Part shown: in pieces, positions 1-10,819 of the stretch
How positions within the stretch are numbered: the stretch's first letter is position 1
Layout of the letters: every line of letters begins with the position of its first letter
Assembly: GCA_948146395.1 (NCBI GenBank)
Contig: OX411545.1
Coordinates: 17,349,026 to 17,413,025 of the forward strand
Source: Fragum whitleyi
Lineage: Eukaryota > Mollusca > Bivalvia > Cardiida > Cardiidae
DNA: 64,000 bases
Direction: 5' to 3'
The notes under the pieces: model-generated
The model's input: the letters and a program-made list of their open reading frames with translations, nothing else
What the model was told of the DNA's origin: nothing
Database searches by the model: none
Position numbers and translations under genes: made by a program

Positions 1-628
1 TAAAATCTAAATTTACTTATGTCCATATGAAATTGTGTTCTTTCATAATTTGCATTTTGACAAGGCTTTCCAAGATTCCAGGGGTCGACACTAATTGCTA
101 AGAAAAAGGAGTCAATATTATGTGACAAGAAAATGTTTTCAACACCTTTTGTAGTGAAAAGATCTAAAGTACTGGCAAGGGATAAGAAGGAAACTGCCCT
201 GTCCATTTGTTTTTTAAAATTTTCATATTTGACCCTTGGAGTCTTACTTGCAAATGGAAGAAGTCCTTACTGATAAACAAGGAGTCTTTGACTCCTGGAC
301 TCCCCTTGGTGTAGAACCCTAGGTTCACAATCTCTTTTCACTCTCTACCAATAACTATTCCATGCAAAATCATTTGGAAATGCTAACTGTAATTACCCGG
401 TATAATATGACCTACGTCACCGGAGTGAAATAACCCCGTTGAATATTTTTGATATTACATGGGTGTTATTACACTAGTGGAATAACTATGCAAATGAGCT
501 CAGAATGACCAGGTCTTGTTTTGGAAAGGGTTAAACAAGACTTACATGAGTTGTTGTCTCTGCTGTGCCCACTATACAATTCATGCAAGCAATAGACAGA
601 TGCAAGAAATAGTATCAATAACAGTTAC
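1..628. repeat. Intergenic/intronic sequence with F-family and P2-family fragments
   Basis: Positions 1-400 show nothing I recognise. About 405-525 matches the left part of the F element seen intact at 25416-25830 (shared words such as CTAGTGGAATAACTATGCAA). About 511-534 ends in GGAAAGGGTTAA like the right end of P2-type elements. About 535-628 is unassigned and directly precedes the candidate exon. Confidence 0.5.
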
Positions 629-717
629 CTTGTCTGATCCAAGATGTTTTTCTTCAGTCTTGTTGGTAAGAAATGAGAACTTTCACTGGAGGTGATTAAT
701 ACTGCTGCATCACCACC
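629..717 (-). CDS. Candidate exon 23, possible juxtamembrane region of the cadherin
   Basis: Reading the minus strand there is a CAG acceptor at 718-720 and a GTAACT donor at 623-628. The 89 nt between are open in exactly the phase (0) that exon 22 requires, giving 29 codons plus 2 nt. The peptide starts GGDAAVLITSSESSHFLPTR and continues with a basic, helix-like LKKNILDQT. It is not an EC repeat. A strand followed by a helix after the last EC would suit the membrane-adjacent domain known in cadherin-23-type proteins, but that is inference. The acceptor has a weak pyrimidine tract. It sits in non-repeat sequence between a P2-type end and the 160-bp tandem array. Chance is a serious alternative because the frame is short. 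Confidence 0.4.
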
Positions 718-765
718 CTGACTAACATGGCTTATAAATTTTTTTACATTTTAAAACAGGTTTCA

Positions 766-1380
766 TCAAGTTAGCTTGCTTAGTTATTAAGTTATTGCAG
801 GATCCATTTTTTGCCATATTTTCAATATTTCCGTTACCATAGCAACCGCACTTTTTGTCAAAGAACAAAGATAAAATGATGTGCATAATCTACACATTGC
901 CATCTAGTCATATACCAAGTCTCATCAAATTAGCTTGCTTACTTATTAACTTATCGCAGGATCCAATATTTTTTGCCATATTTTCACTATTTCCGTAACC
1001 ATAGCAACAACAATTTTAGTCTAAAAACAAAAATAAAATGATGTGCATAATCTACACATTGCCATATAGTCATATACCAAGTCTCATCAAACTAGCTTGC
1101 TTAGTTATTATCTTATCGCAGGATCCCATTTTTGGCCATATTTTCACTATTTCTGTAACCATAGCAACCTCAATTTAAGTCGAAAAACAAAAATAAAATG
1201 ATGTGCATAATCTGCACATTGCCATCTAGTCATATACCAACTTTCATCAAAAACGCTTACTTAGTTATTAAGTTATCGCGGGATCCAGATTTGAGCAGAC
1301 GGACGGACGGATGGACAGACGGACGGACAGACGGAGGGCAAACCTATAGTCCCCTCCGGCGTGAACACCGGTAGGACTAA
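766..1380 (+). repeat. Helentron/pearl-like element: 160-bp tandem core, GACG tail, terminal hairpin
   Basis: About 3.4 units of ~160 bp (the word GCTTGCTTA recurs at 774, 933 and 1094, diverged at 1254) are followed by a GACGGACGG microsatellite (about 1296-1335) and a hairpin-forming end, TAGTCCCCTCCGGC to CCGGTAGG (about 1347-1374). The same tail and hairpin close the large array at 54775-56948. This order of core repeat, ACGG microsatellite and hairpin is the organisation of bivalve pearl / Helentron-associated elements (established family knowledge; assignment here is inference). Confidence 0.75.
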
Positions 1381-2114
1381 TAAATCAAGTATTCAATGAC
1401 CACTCATTCAATTTCCTCTATTTACGAGATAATCATGCAATGTTTATGATGATGTCATTTATTGGACTCCCTTTTGATGAGGTCAGACAGGGTAAAATGA
1501 AACATAGCGGGGTTTTGAATTTTTAATAATTTCATTGGCTTGGCATTGAGTTTGTCAACGATAATCTTCAGTTTCTCAATAATCCACCAAAAAAATTAAA
1601 GAATTCATATTATTGCATAAAATGTGCAATTTTGGGTCGTTATAGGCATATTTTAACGGACAAAACCGGGGTGTTAACGAGAGAAAACGTGGAATAATAA
1701 GTAAATTCATGTGGCGTTAACCCCCGGCTTTCTTCACATAAATATTCTCGATCTGGGCCTAAACAGTTTATCAGTTTCCTTGTCCAACGTTATTACAGAG
1801 CATATCTTAAAACATTGCTCTAAATCCGCGTAAAATTGTGTAGCGTCATAAATTAACAAAGCGATGTTGGTATAAACAAGAAGGATGGTTTAATGCATGA
1901 CGGCATATAAGAATGTTTGTTACTGGTTTAATATGGTTTTCTATGAAATTATTTTGCTCTTATCTATCTTTTTATGCAATACTAGCGTCAATTCATGCTT
2001 TTTCCGGCGTTAACATTAGCAGAGACCCTTATGTGCTTTGCACTCGGGAGTTACACCATTTCTCAGGTCTCTGCAAATGTTAACACCCTCAAAAAGCCCC
2101 CTATAATAACTTAC
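1381..2114. other. Intron 22 remainder, F-element end then unassigned AT-rich sequence
   Basis: Positions 1381-1420 match the right end of the F element (TATTCAATGACCA...TCATTCAAT). The rest shows no open cadherin frame, RNA gene or repeat that I can place. Confidence 0.45.
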
Positions 2115-2243
2115 TTGTACAGAAGTCTGTAGGCCATTACTGCCTCCATTATTATCTATGGCAAACAGGGTAAGGGTGTAGGTGGGAAATTCCTCCTTGT
2201 CAATATTTGCGTTTGGAGCCACACCAATCACTGCTTCATTGAC
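2115..2243 (-). CDS. Cadherin exon 22 (EC domain 10, second half)
   Basis: Acceptor ATTTCAG ends at 2244 and donor GTAAGT lies at 2109-2114. The 129 nt encode 43 residues in phase 0 at both ends (fragment residues 1025-1067), starting VNEAVIGVAPNANIDKEEFP and ending FAIDNNGGSNGLQTSVQ. The segment carries the cadherin F-strand signature Y.LTLFAIDNNGG, the equivalent of the usual Y.L.V.A.D.G. It follows exon 21 directly in phase. The acceptor is only ~25 nt from a large foldback repeat. This is the last certain exon of the window. Confidence 0.9.
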
Positions 2244-2267
2244 CTGAAATAAACAGAGTACATTATT

Positions 2268-2404
2268 AGTTATACGGTTTCTTGCCGGGGTATATGACGA
2301 TTTATTCCCGGCTGGAAAAATGATGTCACCCGAGCCGTAGGCGAGGGTTGACATCATTTTTACTGCCGGGAATAAATCGTCATATACCTAGGCAAGACAC
2401 CGTA
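2268..2404. repeat. Long inverted repeat (foldback) beside exon 22 acceptor
   Basis: The left arm begins ATACGGTTTCTTGCC and includes TATATGACGATTTATTCCCG. The right arm holds CGGGAATAAATCGTCATATA and ends GCAAGACACCGTAT. The arms are near-complementary over about 60 nt around a short loop centred near 2335. It is the left portion of what may be a longer element reaching ~2940; the remainder is AT-rich and unassigned, with one TGTGACGTCACA palindrome near 2558. Confidence 0.75.
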
Positions 2405-2944
2405 TTACGAATTTATTATACTTCAAAGTTTTAGGGCTAAATATCTGTCTTTTGCCTATTTTAGGCGTTCGTATAAACCGATTTCTTTTAAACCACCAAT
2501 ATCCCTTAATGCGCCCCTATGAAAAGTAAAAATGTACAAAGTGAGGTCATATATAGTTGTGACGTCACACTACTACACTCTGCGCTATTGTGGTATGGAA
2601 GCGTTTGTTGGCTGAAACTGTGAGAAACTTGGCACTTTAAATGGACAGATTTGTACAAATTTAAGGTATTTATTGACATCTATATCATTTTTTATTTGCA
2701 CATTATTAACTGACATCCTTTTCAACTGTATCCTAGTGTGTATATTCCGGTTGTGTTATCAGCGAAGCGAGACAAACATGGCTGCCATTACCGTTTCGAT
2801 TTTTTGTCTATGTTCACATTTCGAGGCGCCTTAAGGAAACATTAGAGGTAATACCGGAGCGGCCGTAGCTATCAATGTTTGTCAGGTCAGCATTAACCAA
2901 TGAAAATGCTAGAATTTTCTTTGCAGTATAATAAAAATGGCTTA

Positions 2945-3115
2945 GTGTGAGACAGTTGTAACTACCTATGTTTATATGCAGTTACAACTGCATAATGCTG
3001 AGCTATGTATATTGAAAGAGAATTCATGTAATACAGAATTTATTGAAATACTCATCTATATAGATGATAATTTGATGACCTAGTGTTAAACAGTTGTAAC
3101 TGTCTATATGTTTGA
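2945..3115. repeat. Two degraded S-family palindromes
   Basis: The words CAGTTGTAACT and AGTTACAACTG, arranged as inverted arms around 2957-2993, and a second half-copy near 3090-3110, match the S-family palindrome that is intact at 15188-15268. Confidence 0.6.
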
Positions 3116-3150
3116 GAGGAGCTATCAAATTGTTTGATTCAGAGTATGAT

Positions 3151-3431
3151 ACCGTTTTCTCCTTATTAACCCTCCCAGGAGCTATACATAATATGGTCAT
3201 AATGTAACATAGTATACATTTTGTGTTTTCAAAAATCATCAAAATTGATGTCTTTTAGGCCCTTTTCCTTTTATTTGAGGTGAATTTCCTCTAAATAATC
3301 ATATAAATGATTATTTAGAGGAAATTCAACTCAAATAAGAGAGAAGTCTAAAAAAGTTCCTAAAATTTAGGCATTTGAGGTGTTAGGGGTGCTACTATTA
3401 GGGAGGACGCTATTATTGGAGGAAACACGGT
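3151..3431. mobile_element. G-family MITE (~280 bp)
   Basis: Ends ACCGTTTTCTCCTTATTA and TATTGGAGGAAACACGGT are near inverted repeats. An internal palindrome, TTCCTCTAAATAATCA to TGATTATTTAGAGGAA, sits in the middle. Six related copies occur in the window, always ending in an ACCGTATTTC-type terminus. No coding capacity. Confidence 0.75.
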
Positions 3432-3668
3432 AGAATTATCATTTATTTAGCGAAGTTTTCATAGTTATCATATTTCTCTAATGTCAAAATGAGAAAGAAT
3501 GTGAAAATTTTGGGATGTCTCTTAAAGCATGTCATTTTGCATATCGTCAATGTTATTCTTAAATCTCGTAAGTACAGCTTTAATCACGAGGTTTTGGAAT
3601 TACAAGGAAGATATGATCACAAGGCAACAACACGATATAGTGTGTTTATTATTACTTTAATCTGGTTA

Positions 3669-3943
3669 TTAACCCTTGTCATGCTAAATAAAAATTCTTG
3701 GCAAAATTGCTACAGAATCTAAAGTGCTCAAGGCACTGGATACACTATATGTGAGTCGATATTCATTTTGAAAATTACATTTTAAATGATTACCTGGTTC
3801 AAATAAAAAGGAAAAACAGTCGGTTTAGACAAAGATCAACTGCGGTATAGACAAAGATCAGACTGCACATATGTGCAGCCTGATGTTTGCCTATAGCTCC
3901 TGCCAAAGCAGGAATATTCAAGGTTCAGCATGACAAGGGTTAA
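3669..3943. mobile_element. P1 MITE, piggyBac-type termini with TTAA
   Basis: TTAA-CCCTTGTCATGCT at the left and TTCAGCATGACAAGGG-TTAA at the right form terminal inverted repeats flanked by TTAA. CCC-starting ends with a TTAA target duplication are the piggyBac hallmark. Length is ~267 bp, without transposase, so non-autonomous. The open frame found in it is shared by all P1 copies and is not a gene. Confidence 0.8.
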
Positions 3944-4345
3944 TTGTGTAATGACACATTTAGCAATAATTTGTCAATATATCAAAATGAAAGATGATTT
4001 AATTGAATAAGTTTAAATTGCAGTTTGTGCTTTGAATACTTGACATCATTGTGCCCTGCTTGTCACAGAGAGCTTGTCTTTGGTCACTCATAAAATTGCT
4101 TGCTATTCAGCGTACTTTCATTCAATTTGTTGTGTGCTAACAGAAAGGAAAAAGCATTAAGATGATGCAATTTTAATTTCCATACGATTGGTAGTCTTTG
4201 AAATATGGCGTCAGTCCACTCATTCCCTCAGAAATCAATTTTGAATAAATCTTGAAAGGTATGCACGGTATCAAGCATAGATATGCATATTCTATTCTGG
4301 TTATTGATCATTATTTTTTGACAGAGTAATGGCCCCTTGTTAAAC
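3944..4345. other. Unassigned intronic sequence
   Basis: AT-rich DNA without any open cadherin frame or recognised repeat. Confidence 0.5.
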
Positions 4346-4612
4346 AAGAGTACCACCTACGGGTGCCTACGCTTGGCTGTTGAGTGCTGGATGGCGGGAA
4401 AAATCTAAGTAAAAAAAGAGGCATAATTGTACAAAATGCATCTGGAGTTATCCCCCTTGATATTATAGGTTGCTCATTTGATGGTGAGCATGTGTGCCAT
4501 GTTCCAAGTGAATGCCTTCAGTAGAACCAGAGATATCACAAAATGTCAAAGTTTTCGCATGACGACGACAACAACAATGACGACAAAGACAACACGAAAG
4601 CTTTAGCCTGAT
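4346..4612 (+). repeat. A-type Helentron-like element, 3' truncated
   Basis: It aligns with 9897-10186 over the start (CCTACGGGTGCCTACGCT), the middle (CAGTAGAACCAGAGATATCA) and the GACGACGACAACAAC microsatellite, but lacks the closing hairpin with GAAAACAGCCGAGCT. It is followed at about 4680-4757 by a T-family right end (GGGTCCACTACCTTAA), which stops ~30 nt before exon 21. Confidence 0.65.
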
Positions 4613-4786
4613 GGACTATATTAGTCACATCCTGCGACAAGCTCTGGTTAGAGTGTTCACTCAAGTTTCCTAGTGATTTCACTAGAAAGCTTCAATTAAC
4701 ATTGCGCAAGATCATGTATGCCCAAATGTTGTTGAACAATTACGGGTCCACTACCTTAATACCCAAGAAATAATGAAATAACTCAC

Positions 4787-4936
4787 CACATTACTGGTAT
4801 ACAGCATAAAATCATCACGGTCAGAAATCAAATTAAATCGACAGACCCCATAAGTCCCAGAATCTCTATCAGTAACAGATATGGTAATAAGCTCCGTTGG
4901 ATTCTGTGAATTTTCAAACACTGATGCTTCGTACAT
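4787..4936 (-). CDS. Cadherin exon 21 (EC domain 10, first half)
   Basis: Acceptor ATTACAG ends at 4937 and donor GTGAGT lies at 4781-4786. 150 nt, 50 residues, phase 0 to 0 (fragment residues 975-1024). It starts MYEASVFENSQNPTELITIS, the EC N-terminal strand with the V.EN Ca-site glutamate, followed by VTDRDSGTYGV, the DRD Ca-binding motif, and ends SDRDDFMLYTSNV. The ATG at its start is internal, not an initiator, because the upstream exon joins in frame. Confidence 0.93.
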
Positions 4937-4964
4937 CTGTAATGAAATTACAGCCAAATAAATA

Positions 4965-5359
4965 GTTATTAATCCTTGTCCTGAGCCAAGAATATTCCTG
5001 CTTAGGTATTAGGCATAGACAAAAGGTCAGCCTGCACAAATGTGAAGTCTGATCTTAGTCTATTCCACCTCATTTTCTCTATAGTTCTTCTCAGGTTTCA
5101 TAAAGATATCTTTAACCCTTGTCATGCTAAATTAATACCTTGGCAAATATTGAAATAAAATCAAAGTGCTGAAAGCTCTGGATGCAATTATTGCGAGTAA
5201 GTATTGATTTCAAAAATATAATTTTCAATATTTTGTGGTGTACACAAGGAAAAACGGGTGGTATAGACTATGATCAGACTGCACATATGTGCAGCCTAAT
5301 CTTTGTCTTTACCTCCTGTCAAAGCCAGAATATTCCAAGTTCAGCATGACAAGGGTTAA
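4965..5359. mobile_element. P1 MITE (5112-5359) beside a degraded P1 copy
   Basis: 5112-5359 has TTAACCCTTGTCATGCTAAA and the matching TTCAGCATGACAAGGGTTAA end. 4965-5105 is a decayed relative (AATCCTTGTCCTGAGCCAAG and the shared AGTCTGATCTTAGTC). Confidence 0.75.
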
Positions 5360-6034
5360 TAACAACAAATATTACCTAGGTTAAAGTTTGTCAACATCCT
5401 TGTCAACATTGTTGGCCAACGTCAATGCTGATGCCTTAGCCAACACTTAGTCAATAACAATGCTAACCCCATGACATGAAGGTGCTGACAACGCCCCCCC
5501 CCCCCCCCCTTTTTTTTCCCCAAAAATAGCAGAGCTAAAATTGTATTTTCAAAATTAATACTGACTTAATTGTTGGGCAATCGGTATCAAATCACAATTG
5601 ATAATAGCTTCTTAGTTGAAAGAGTAAATCAACAAATGATCAAGTGTACAATGGTTTTCTTAGAAATTAATACAGAACTCCCAGTTTCATCCTTTGAAAA
5701 ATAGAATTTGAAAGTTAACTTAATAAACTCATGACTTAAAAACTCCTTCTGCAGATTTTTCTACCAACTCTATGGCTTGGTGTGAAATAGTTGTAACTGC
5801 CTATACACATTTTTATGCAAGTACTAGACGATCATTGAAATTTGTGACTTCATTCAAAATAAATTATCAACAAAGGAAAAAGCACAATCAGTTGATTGAG
5901 AACACCAATGCCCAAGAAACAGCTTTTTTTTTGATTTATGACAATGACCTTGTTACATAACCTTGAACTTGGTACGAGTAGATGGGCTCATTGAGATTCA
6001 TCATCGTGGCCAATAGACCAATGGATAGATAGAC
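5360..6034. other. Unassigned intron with a poly-C run and half an S palindrome
   Basis: A run of about 17 C followed by T's lies near 5494-5517. A half S-family copy (AGTTGTAACTGCCTATA) is near 5788. No gene seen. Confidence 0.5.
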
Positions 6035-6465
6035 TGTATTCTTTAATGCTTTCCGGTGGTTTATCGAGAAATAGCGGTAGATTATCACTTGATAATCTCA
6101 CCTCAAAAGCAGTGAAATTATCAAAAACTTATACCCTGCTTTTGTGCATTTCATCTTATCTGATGTCATCTATGTGGGGCAAAATAAGTGGCGTCACAAT
6201 GAATGTTGCATAGCAATCACGCCCAAATGACACGCTTTATGAAAATAAGTCCTACCAATTTCACATTTTGTCTCATTTATGCAAAAAAGAAATAAAATAA
6301 TTGTTTGCTTTTTGAGTACGATCGATTTATATTTCATTTCGTGAACAACAAAAGCTATATTTTCACTCATGGCTCCACCACTTGTGAAAAAAAATATAGC
6401 TTTTGTTGTTCACTGGATGAATATAAATCAACCTTACACTGAAATAAACAATTATCCTCTATATC
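6035..6465 (+). mobile_element. M-family MITE (~400 bp, CRE-like sites)
   Basis: It shares start (TTTAATGCTTTCCGGTGGTT), middle (TTATACCCTGCTTTTGTGCA) and end (ACTGAAATAAACAATTATCC) with copies at 34450-34858 and elsewhere. The last third is itself a palindrome (AACAACAAAAGCTATATTTT and its complement). The CRE-like sites are degraded here (TGATGTCA, GGCGTCAC). No coding capacity. Confidence 0.8.
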
Positions 6466-6528
6466 CTTTCCTAGGACAAGGGTTGATAATTAACTCCTAT
6501 ACACCAAACATGCAACCTTAACACTTAC

Positions 6529-6707
6529 CTTTCGTGGAAATATCGGAAAGTTGTCATTTACGTCGTTCACCTGAATGTTGACGGTGGCTGTACTTGTCCG
6601 ATCCCCAGTGTCAGATATGGCTTCTACCACAAACGTTACGATTCTTCTATTATTGATGTTTGGAGACAGTTGTTCAAAGTCGAGTGGCTTCTTTAATTCC
6701 ACATTAC
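6529..6707 (-). CDS. Cadherin exon 20 (end of EC domain 9)
   Basis: Acceptor AATTCAG ends at 6708 and donor GTAAGT lies at 6523-6528. 179 nt, entering at phase 1 (2 nt complete a Ser codon with exon 19) and leaving in phase 0 (residues 915-974). It has LKKPLDFEQ, the LD.E Ca-site of the D strand, then FVVEAISDTGDRTSTATVNI and a full canonical inter-domain linker, QVNDVNDNFPIF. This is one of only two canonical NDNxP linkers in the ten-domain fragment. Confidence 0.95.
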
Positions 6708-7009
6708 CTGAATTAGAAATAAACACGGAGCTACATGATAGAGTAAGTATTTTTAATTCTAAATAAGGTTGTTTCAACTAAACATGCACAAATCCTATGT
6801 TGTGTGTAAAGGGTTAAAACCAGAGCTACATATAGAGTATTTTGGATTTCAAATTATATTATTTCACAAATACTTGCGCAAATCCTTTATTGTTGGTATT
6901 CACAGGAATCAACTTGAAAGGTTATTCAATTGAATACCCATAACATACGGTTTCATTAGAAATAAATATATTAAACATGCAAAAGTTATCCCCCTTCCTT
7001 GCCTCTTAG
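6708..7009. other. Start of the 8.6-kb intron 19, weak V-like sequence
   Basis: 6725-6900 contains GAGCTACATATAGAGTATTTTG and AATCCT.T.TTGTTGGTATTCA, related to the V array at 47440-47990. Otherwise unassigned. Confidence 0.4.
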
Positions 7010-8054
7010 GCAGGGCCTAAGTAACGGGTCATTGCATTTAAGGTCAAGTAAATCAGCTTTAATTTTAGTAAACTTATTTCTACAGAGTCAACAAGAATAA
7101 TTCGAATCCTTAAATCGTAAATTGGTAACTAAATCCTCGTAACTTCAGCTTAATCAAGCTGAAGTTACGAGAATTTGGTAACCAAACGATAAAGTGCGTT
7201 CACTCTCTTTAAGCGCATCAATCTTTTAGTTTAATTACAGTTATTTGCATGCGTTAACAATAAAGAATCCAAAGTTTTGAAAAGTAAACTCGCCAAATTA
7301 CGTCACGACTAAGCCCCACCCTGCCAGTTCATTATTAACGCAGAATACCGTTGTAAAACCATTTGAAATAACCACAATTATTGCTGTCTTTTCAGATATT
7401 ATTACAGAAACATATGTTGTTCAAGATTACCACATGAAAATGGAGATTTAATGTAAATAATGCACTAAAGCAAAGTTTAAAACATATTTTATTAACCCTG
7501 TTTTACATATTCTAGGGACTTTTTTTATTATTAAATAACTTAATATCTTGTGAGTTACACACAAATTTTATAGAAGATATCATAAGATTAGCTAAGATAT
7601 AAACTATAACCCTGAAATGGTTAAAACAAATAAAACATTATAGATTTGATACTTGGATATATCATAAGTAAAAATCATATGTATTATCCATGAATAATGC
7701 TGTGGCAGGGCGCAGCCTAAGTAACGGGTCGTTGCACTTAAGGTTAAGGGAAATCAGCTTTTTATCAAAAATAACATACTTCTAAATAGAGTCGACATAA
7801 ATAAATTGAGACCTAAAATCATAGATTGGTAACCAAATCCTCCTAACTTCAGCTTAATCAAGCCGAAGTTACGGGGCCTTGGTTACCAAAAGATGAAATG
7901 TGTTCACTCTCTCAATGCACTTGAAACCTTTAGGTTTTAGATACAGTTATTTATTTGCGCAAGTAAACGATGATTACCAACTAAAATTTGAAAGAACCCA
8001 AACTATTGAAAAGTAAACTCACCAAATTACGTCACGATTAAGCCCCGCCCTGCC
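7010..8054. mobile_element. Two direct copies of a ~320-350 bp MITE (N family)
   Basis: Copies 7010-7326 and 7703-8054 start GGCAGGGC and end GCCCCGCCCTGCC (first copy GCCCCACCCTGCC), short inverted termini. Both carry the internal palindrome TAACTTCAGCTTAATCAAGC with its complement, and ATTACGTCACGA near the right end. The AT-rich 7327-7702 between them is unassigned. Confidence 0.7.
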
Positions 8055-8204
8055 AGTTCATTAATTATGCAGAATATCAGTAATCAATATATATCAAACT
8101 TCGGTTAAATTAGCATACTTCCTGTTTATAGAAAACACTAGACACACTGACATGTAAATACAGCCATTCATGCAAATAAAAACACAGATAACTTAATAGA
8201 ATCA

Positions 8205-8370
8205 ATACAGTATTGAACCCGCAATAGTTCCTCAACTATTTCGAAAGTAACTAACTTTAATAGTGTAAACCAAGGTCACATTATGATTTCATAAGGAAAC
8301 CTCGGTTAATATTGTGAAAGACCATGATCGAATTCTGAAATGTTGCGGAACTTATTCAGGTCCTCAATGT
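8205..8370. mobile_element. Degraded T-family palindromic MITE
   Basis: CGCAATAGTTCCTCAACTAT at the left, AAGGAAACCTCGGTTAATAT in the middle and TGTTGCGGAACTTATTCAGG at the right match the T copies at 40738-40900 and 42588-42743. Confidence 0.6.
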
Positions 8371-8773
8371 TAATTGTCAATATTAACCTTGCATGTCTAT
8401 ACATTTGTGTGTGGAATTTAGTATGTCTGAATTGTCAGACTAAGGCTTTTCTGAACATGAGTCACCCAAGCATCATTTCTAAGAAATTTTAATGGTATCC
8501 ATGCAGCAGATGGTGAGAAGACTTTTATTGTAGAAGATTGCTTTGCAAGCTTGACACAACACCATGAAAAGGCCAGCTTAAAATCAGTCATAATGTAGCT
8601 AAAAGGTGTTGCAGTGAAGAAATCATGTGATCTACAAACTACAAAAATGTAATTCTAAAAGCATTGAAATGAAGCAGAAATGAATGGGTATGATTCCCAA
8701 ATGATATTCTTTAGTTTTGTTTAGCACAGTGAATAATCATGTGACACCCTCATTTCAGAAAATTATCAATTAT

Positions 8774-8848
8774 AGGTTGACTCAGTGCGAAAGTGTTATA
8801 ACTCCCGATAAACATATAGGGAGTTACAACTGTTTCGCAATGAGTTAT
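8774..8848. repeat. S-family palindrome (~75 bp)
   Basis: TGACTCAGTGCGAAAGTG at the left pairs with CTGTTTCGCAATGAGTTA at the right around AACATATAGG. Arms are imperfect. Confidence 0.7.
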
Positions 8849-8894
8849 CGATTATAGTTCTATCAATATTTATGTGACCAATTTAAATTTGAAT

Positions 8895-9400
8895 TAAAGA
8901 GGAGAATGTGGAAAAATGTCTGGAATTGGCTGAATGTGGCAAATCTTTTAGAAATCTGTTGATCAAAAAGTTATTGACCACCAAGTCAAAATTTAATGGG
9001 TTGTCAATAACTTTTTTATCAGCTGATTTTCATAAGATCTACACCATGTCCAGTAAATTCCCTGACATTTTGCCTCCCTTCCTCTTCATAAATGGCTAAA
9101 CGTGGCAAATCTTTGAAAAATCTGCTGATCAAAAAATTATTGACCACTAAGTAAAAATTTAATGGGTTGTCAATAACTTTTTAATGAGCAGATTTTCAAA
9201 AGATCTATACCATGTCCAGTAAATTCCTGACATTTTGCCGCCCTCTCTCTTCATGAATTTGCTTAATGTGGCAAATCTTTTAGAAATCTGCTGATCAAAA
9301 GGCATTGACCACTTAGTAAAAATTTAATGGGTTGTCAATAACTTTTTAATGAGCTGATTTTCCAGTTAATTTCTGACATTTTGCCGCCATCTCTGCTTCA
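8895..9400. repeat. Tandem repeat, ~165-bp unit, about 3 copies
   Basis: GTGGCAAATCTT recurs at about 8936, 9103 and 9268. Each unit holds a local palindrome, TTATTGAC...GTCAATAACTTTTT. The frame running through it is repeat-derived. Confidence 0.75.
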
Positions 9401-9689
9401 AACCTTTTGGAATTGGTACAGTTACTTACATTATGAAATTGACATTCACCTCAATCAAAACTATTTTAAATCGCTTACCAAGTGCTCCATTCATTCATTC
9501 CAAACACTCACTCAAACAATTCAAAAACGCTCAAACCCATTGAAAAATATAGAATCACCAACGTCATTCAAAATAAGTTTTTGATAGAGAAAATTGCGAT
9601 ATCATTGACATAATTTAAATTGCTAGCGTCTTATAGGTTCTTGATGAAATAGGAAGCTATCTATACAACTTGTATGCATATTTTATAAA

Positions 9690-9760
9690 AGGGAGGTAAT
9701 CAATGTCACAAATTTTGTTCATCCTGAACAAAATTTGCGACATAGGATTACCTTCCATTA
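9690..9760. repeat. Hairpin of about 30-nt arms
   Basis: GGAGGTAATCAATGTCACAA and its near-complement ending ATAGGATTACCTTCC flank the loop TTCATCCTGAA. It may be a short foldback element; 9400-9690 and 9760-9896 are AT-rich with CATTCATT runs and hold nothing else I can place. Confidence 0.6.
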
Positions 9761-9896
9761 AATTCACCCTAAACTTGCTCCACACACTCATTCATTCACT
9801 CATTCACTCCTAAATCATTCCAAAATCATTCACCTTGTCAACTTCACAATGTTGTTGACTGTATAGTTTTTACACCACTATTGAAAAAAATATTGA

Positions 9897-10186
9897 ACAA
9901 GAGCACTGCCTACCGGTGCCTACGCTCAGCTGTCGAGTGCTGGATGGTGGGAAAAAATCTAAGTAAAAAAAGGGGCATAATTTGCACAAAATGCATCTAG
10001 AGTTATCCCCCTTGATAGTATTGGTTGCTCTTTTGTTGGTGAACACGTGTGCTAAGTTTCAAGTGAACGCCTTCAGTAGAACCAGAGATATAACAAAATG
10101 TCAAAGTTTTCGCACGACGACGACAACGACGACAACGACACGGAGGCTATACCTTGGGTTTTCTCCGAAAACAGCCGAGCTAAAAA
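9897..10186 (+). mobile_element. A-type Helentron-like element, full copy (~290 bp)
   Basis: It begins AACAAGAGCACTGCCTACCG, has a (GACGACGACAAC) microsatellite, and ends with the hairpin GGTTTTCTCCGAAAAC then AGCCGAGCTAAAA. The 5' word GCTCAGCTGT is complementary to the 3' word ACAGCCGAGC. That subterminal pairing plus a 3' hairpin and no visible long target duplication suits a Helentron-like non-autonomous element (inference). Confidence 0.65.
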
Positions 10187-10819
10187 ATTGTGCCACATGA
10201 GTCCAGGCCGTGTTAAGGATGATAAAATATGTTTGTGAAATGTTCACGGAAGCCACCACTATGGCAAGTTTGAAAATACATGATGACCAACCTTTGTGGT
10301 GTCCGTATTTGAGGACTTAATTGCACGAAAGATCGAGATTATTTTGAGCAAAAAATAATATGGCCCATTTTCCTGTTTATCTTTATGTCTCAAATCAATT
10401 TGACCTTGGTATGGAAATAAGATAGCACAATTATTACCTGCATATAAGTTTATGACCAGTGTTAACCATTCTAATAATATTATTAGCATTTCCTGGCTGA
10501 CTTTAAATTTTGCCGCAACTGAATTTCTTATTTTCTGCATGCATGCATGGACATTAAAATATATTTCAAGCTTTTTCCACTTAGTTGCTAATTATTTCCT
10601 TGAAATTACAATTCTAATTATAGGCACACTGATGTACAGACAGACAATATTTTCAAAGTTTTTATTAAATGCCTTAATTAAACCAGAGAAAGCACAAAAA
10701 TTAACAAAGAATTTGAACAATGACCCTAAATAACAACAAGACAACATATTTTTTCCAGGTTTTCTCTGAATCTGTAGATCTATGATTCTGTATATCTTGA
10801 CACCAATTTATCCAGTTTA
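10187..10819. other. Unassigned intronic sequence
   Basis: AT-rich, with no repeat or exon recognised. Open frames here lack splice or family support. Confidence 0.45.

Noticed and set aside
490..502. Octamer-like ATGCAAATGAG as an enhancer element
   Set aside because: It is a fixed part of the F element and present in every F copy, so no evidence for a regulatory role at this position.
5493..5517. Poly-C/poly-G runs (also 39669, 47054, 63361) as G-quadruplex regulators
   Set aside because: Single homopolymer runs with no spaced G-tract pattern; slippage or assembly error is a simpler reading.
5772..5960. Plus-strand genes in general, for example 5772-5960, 15200-15502, 25132-25344 and 27503-27700
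   Set aside because: They are either opposite-strand shadows of cadherin exons or repeat-derived frames; none has family motifs, splice context or a plausible start.
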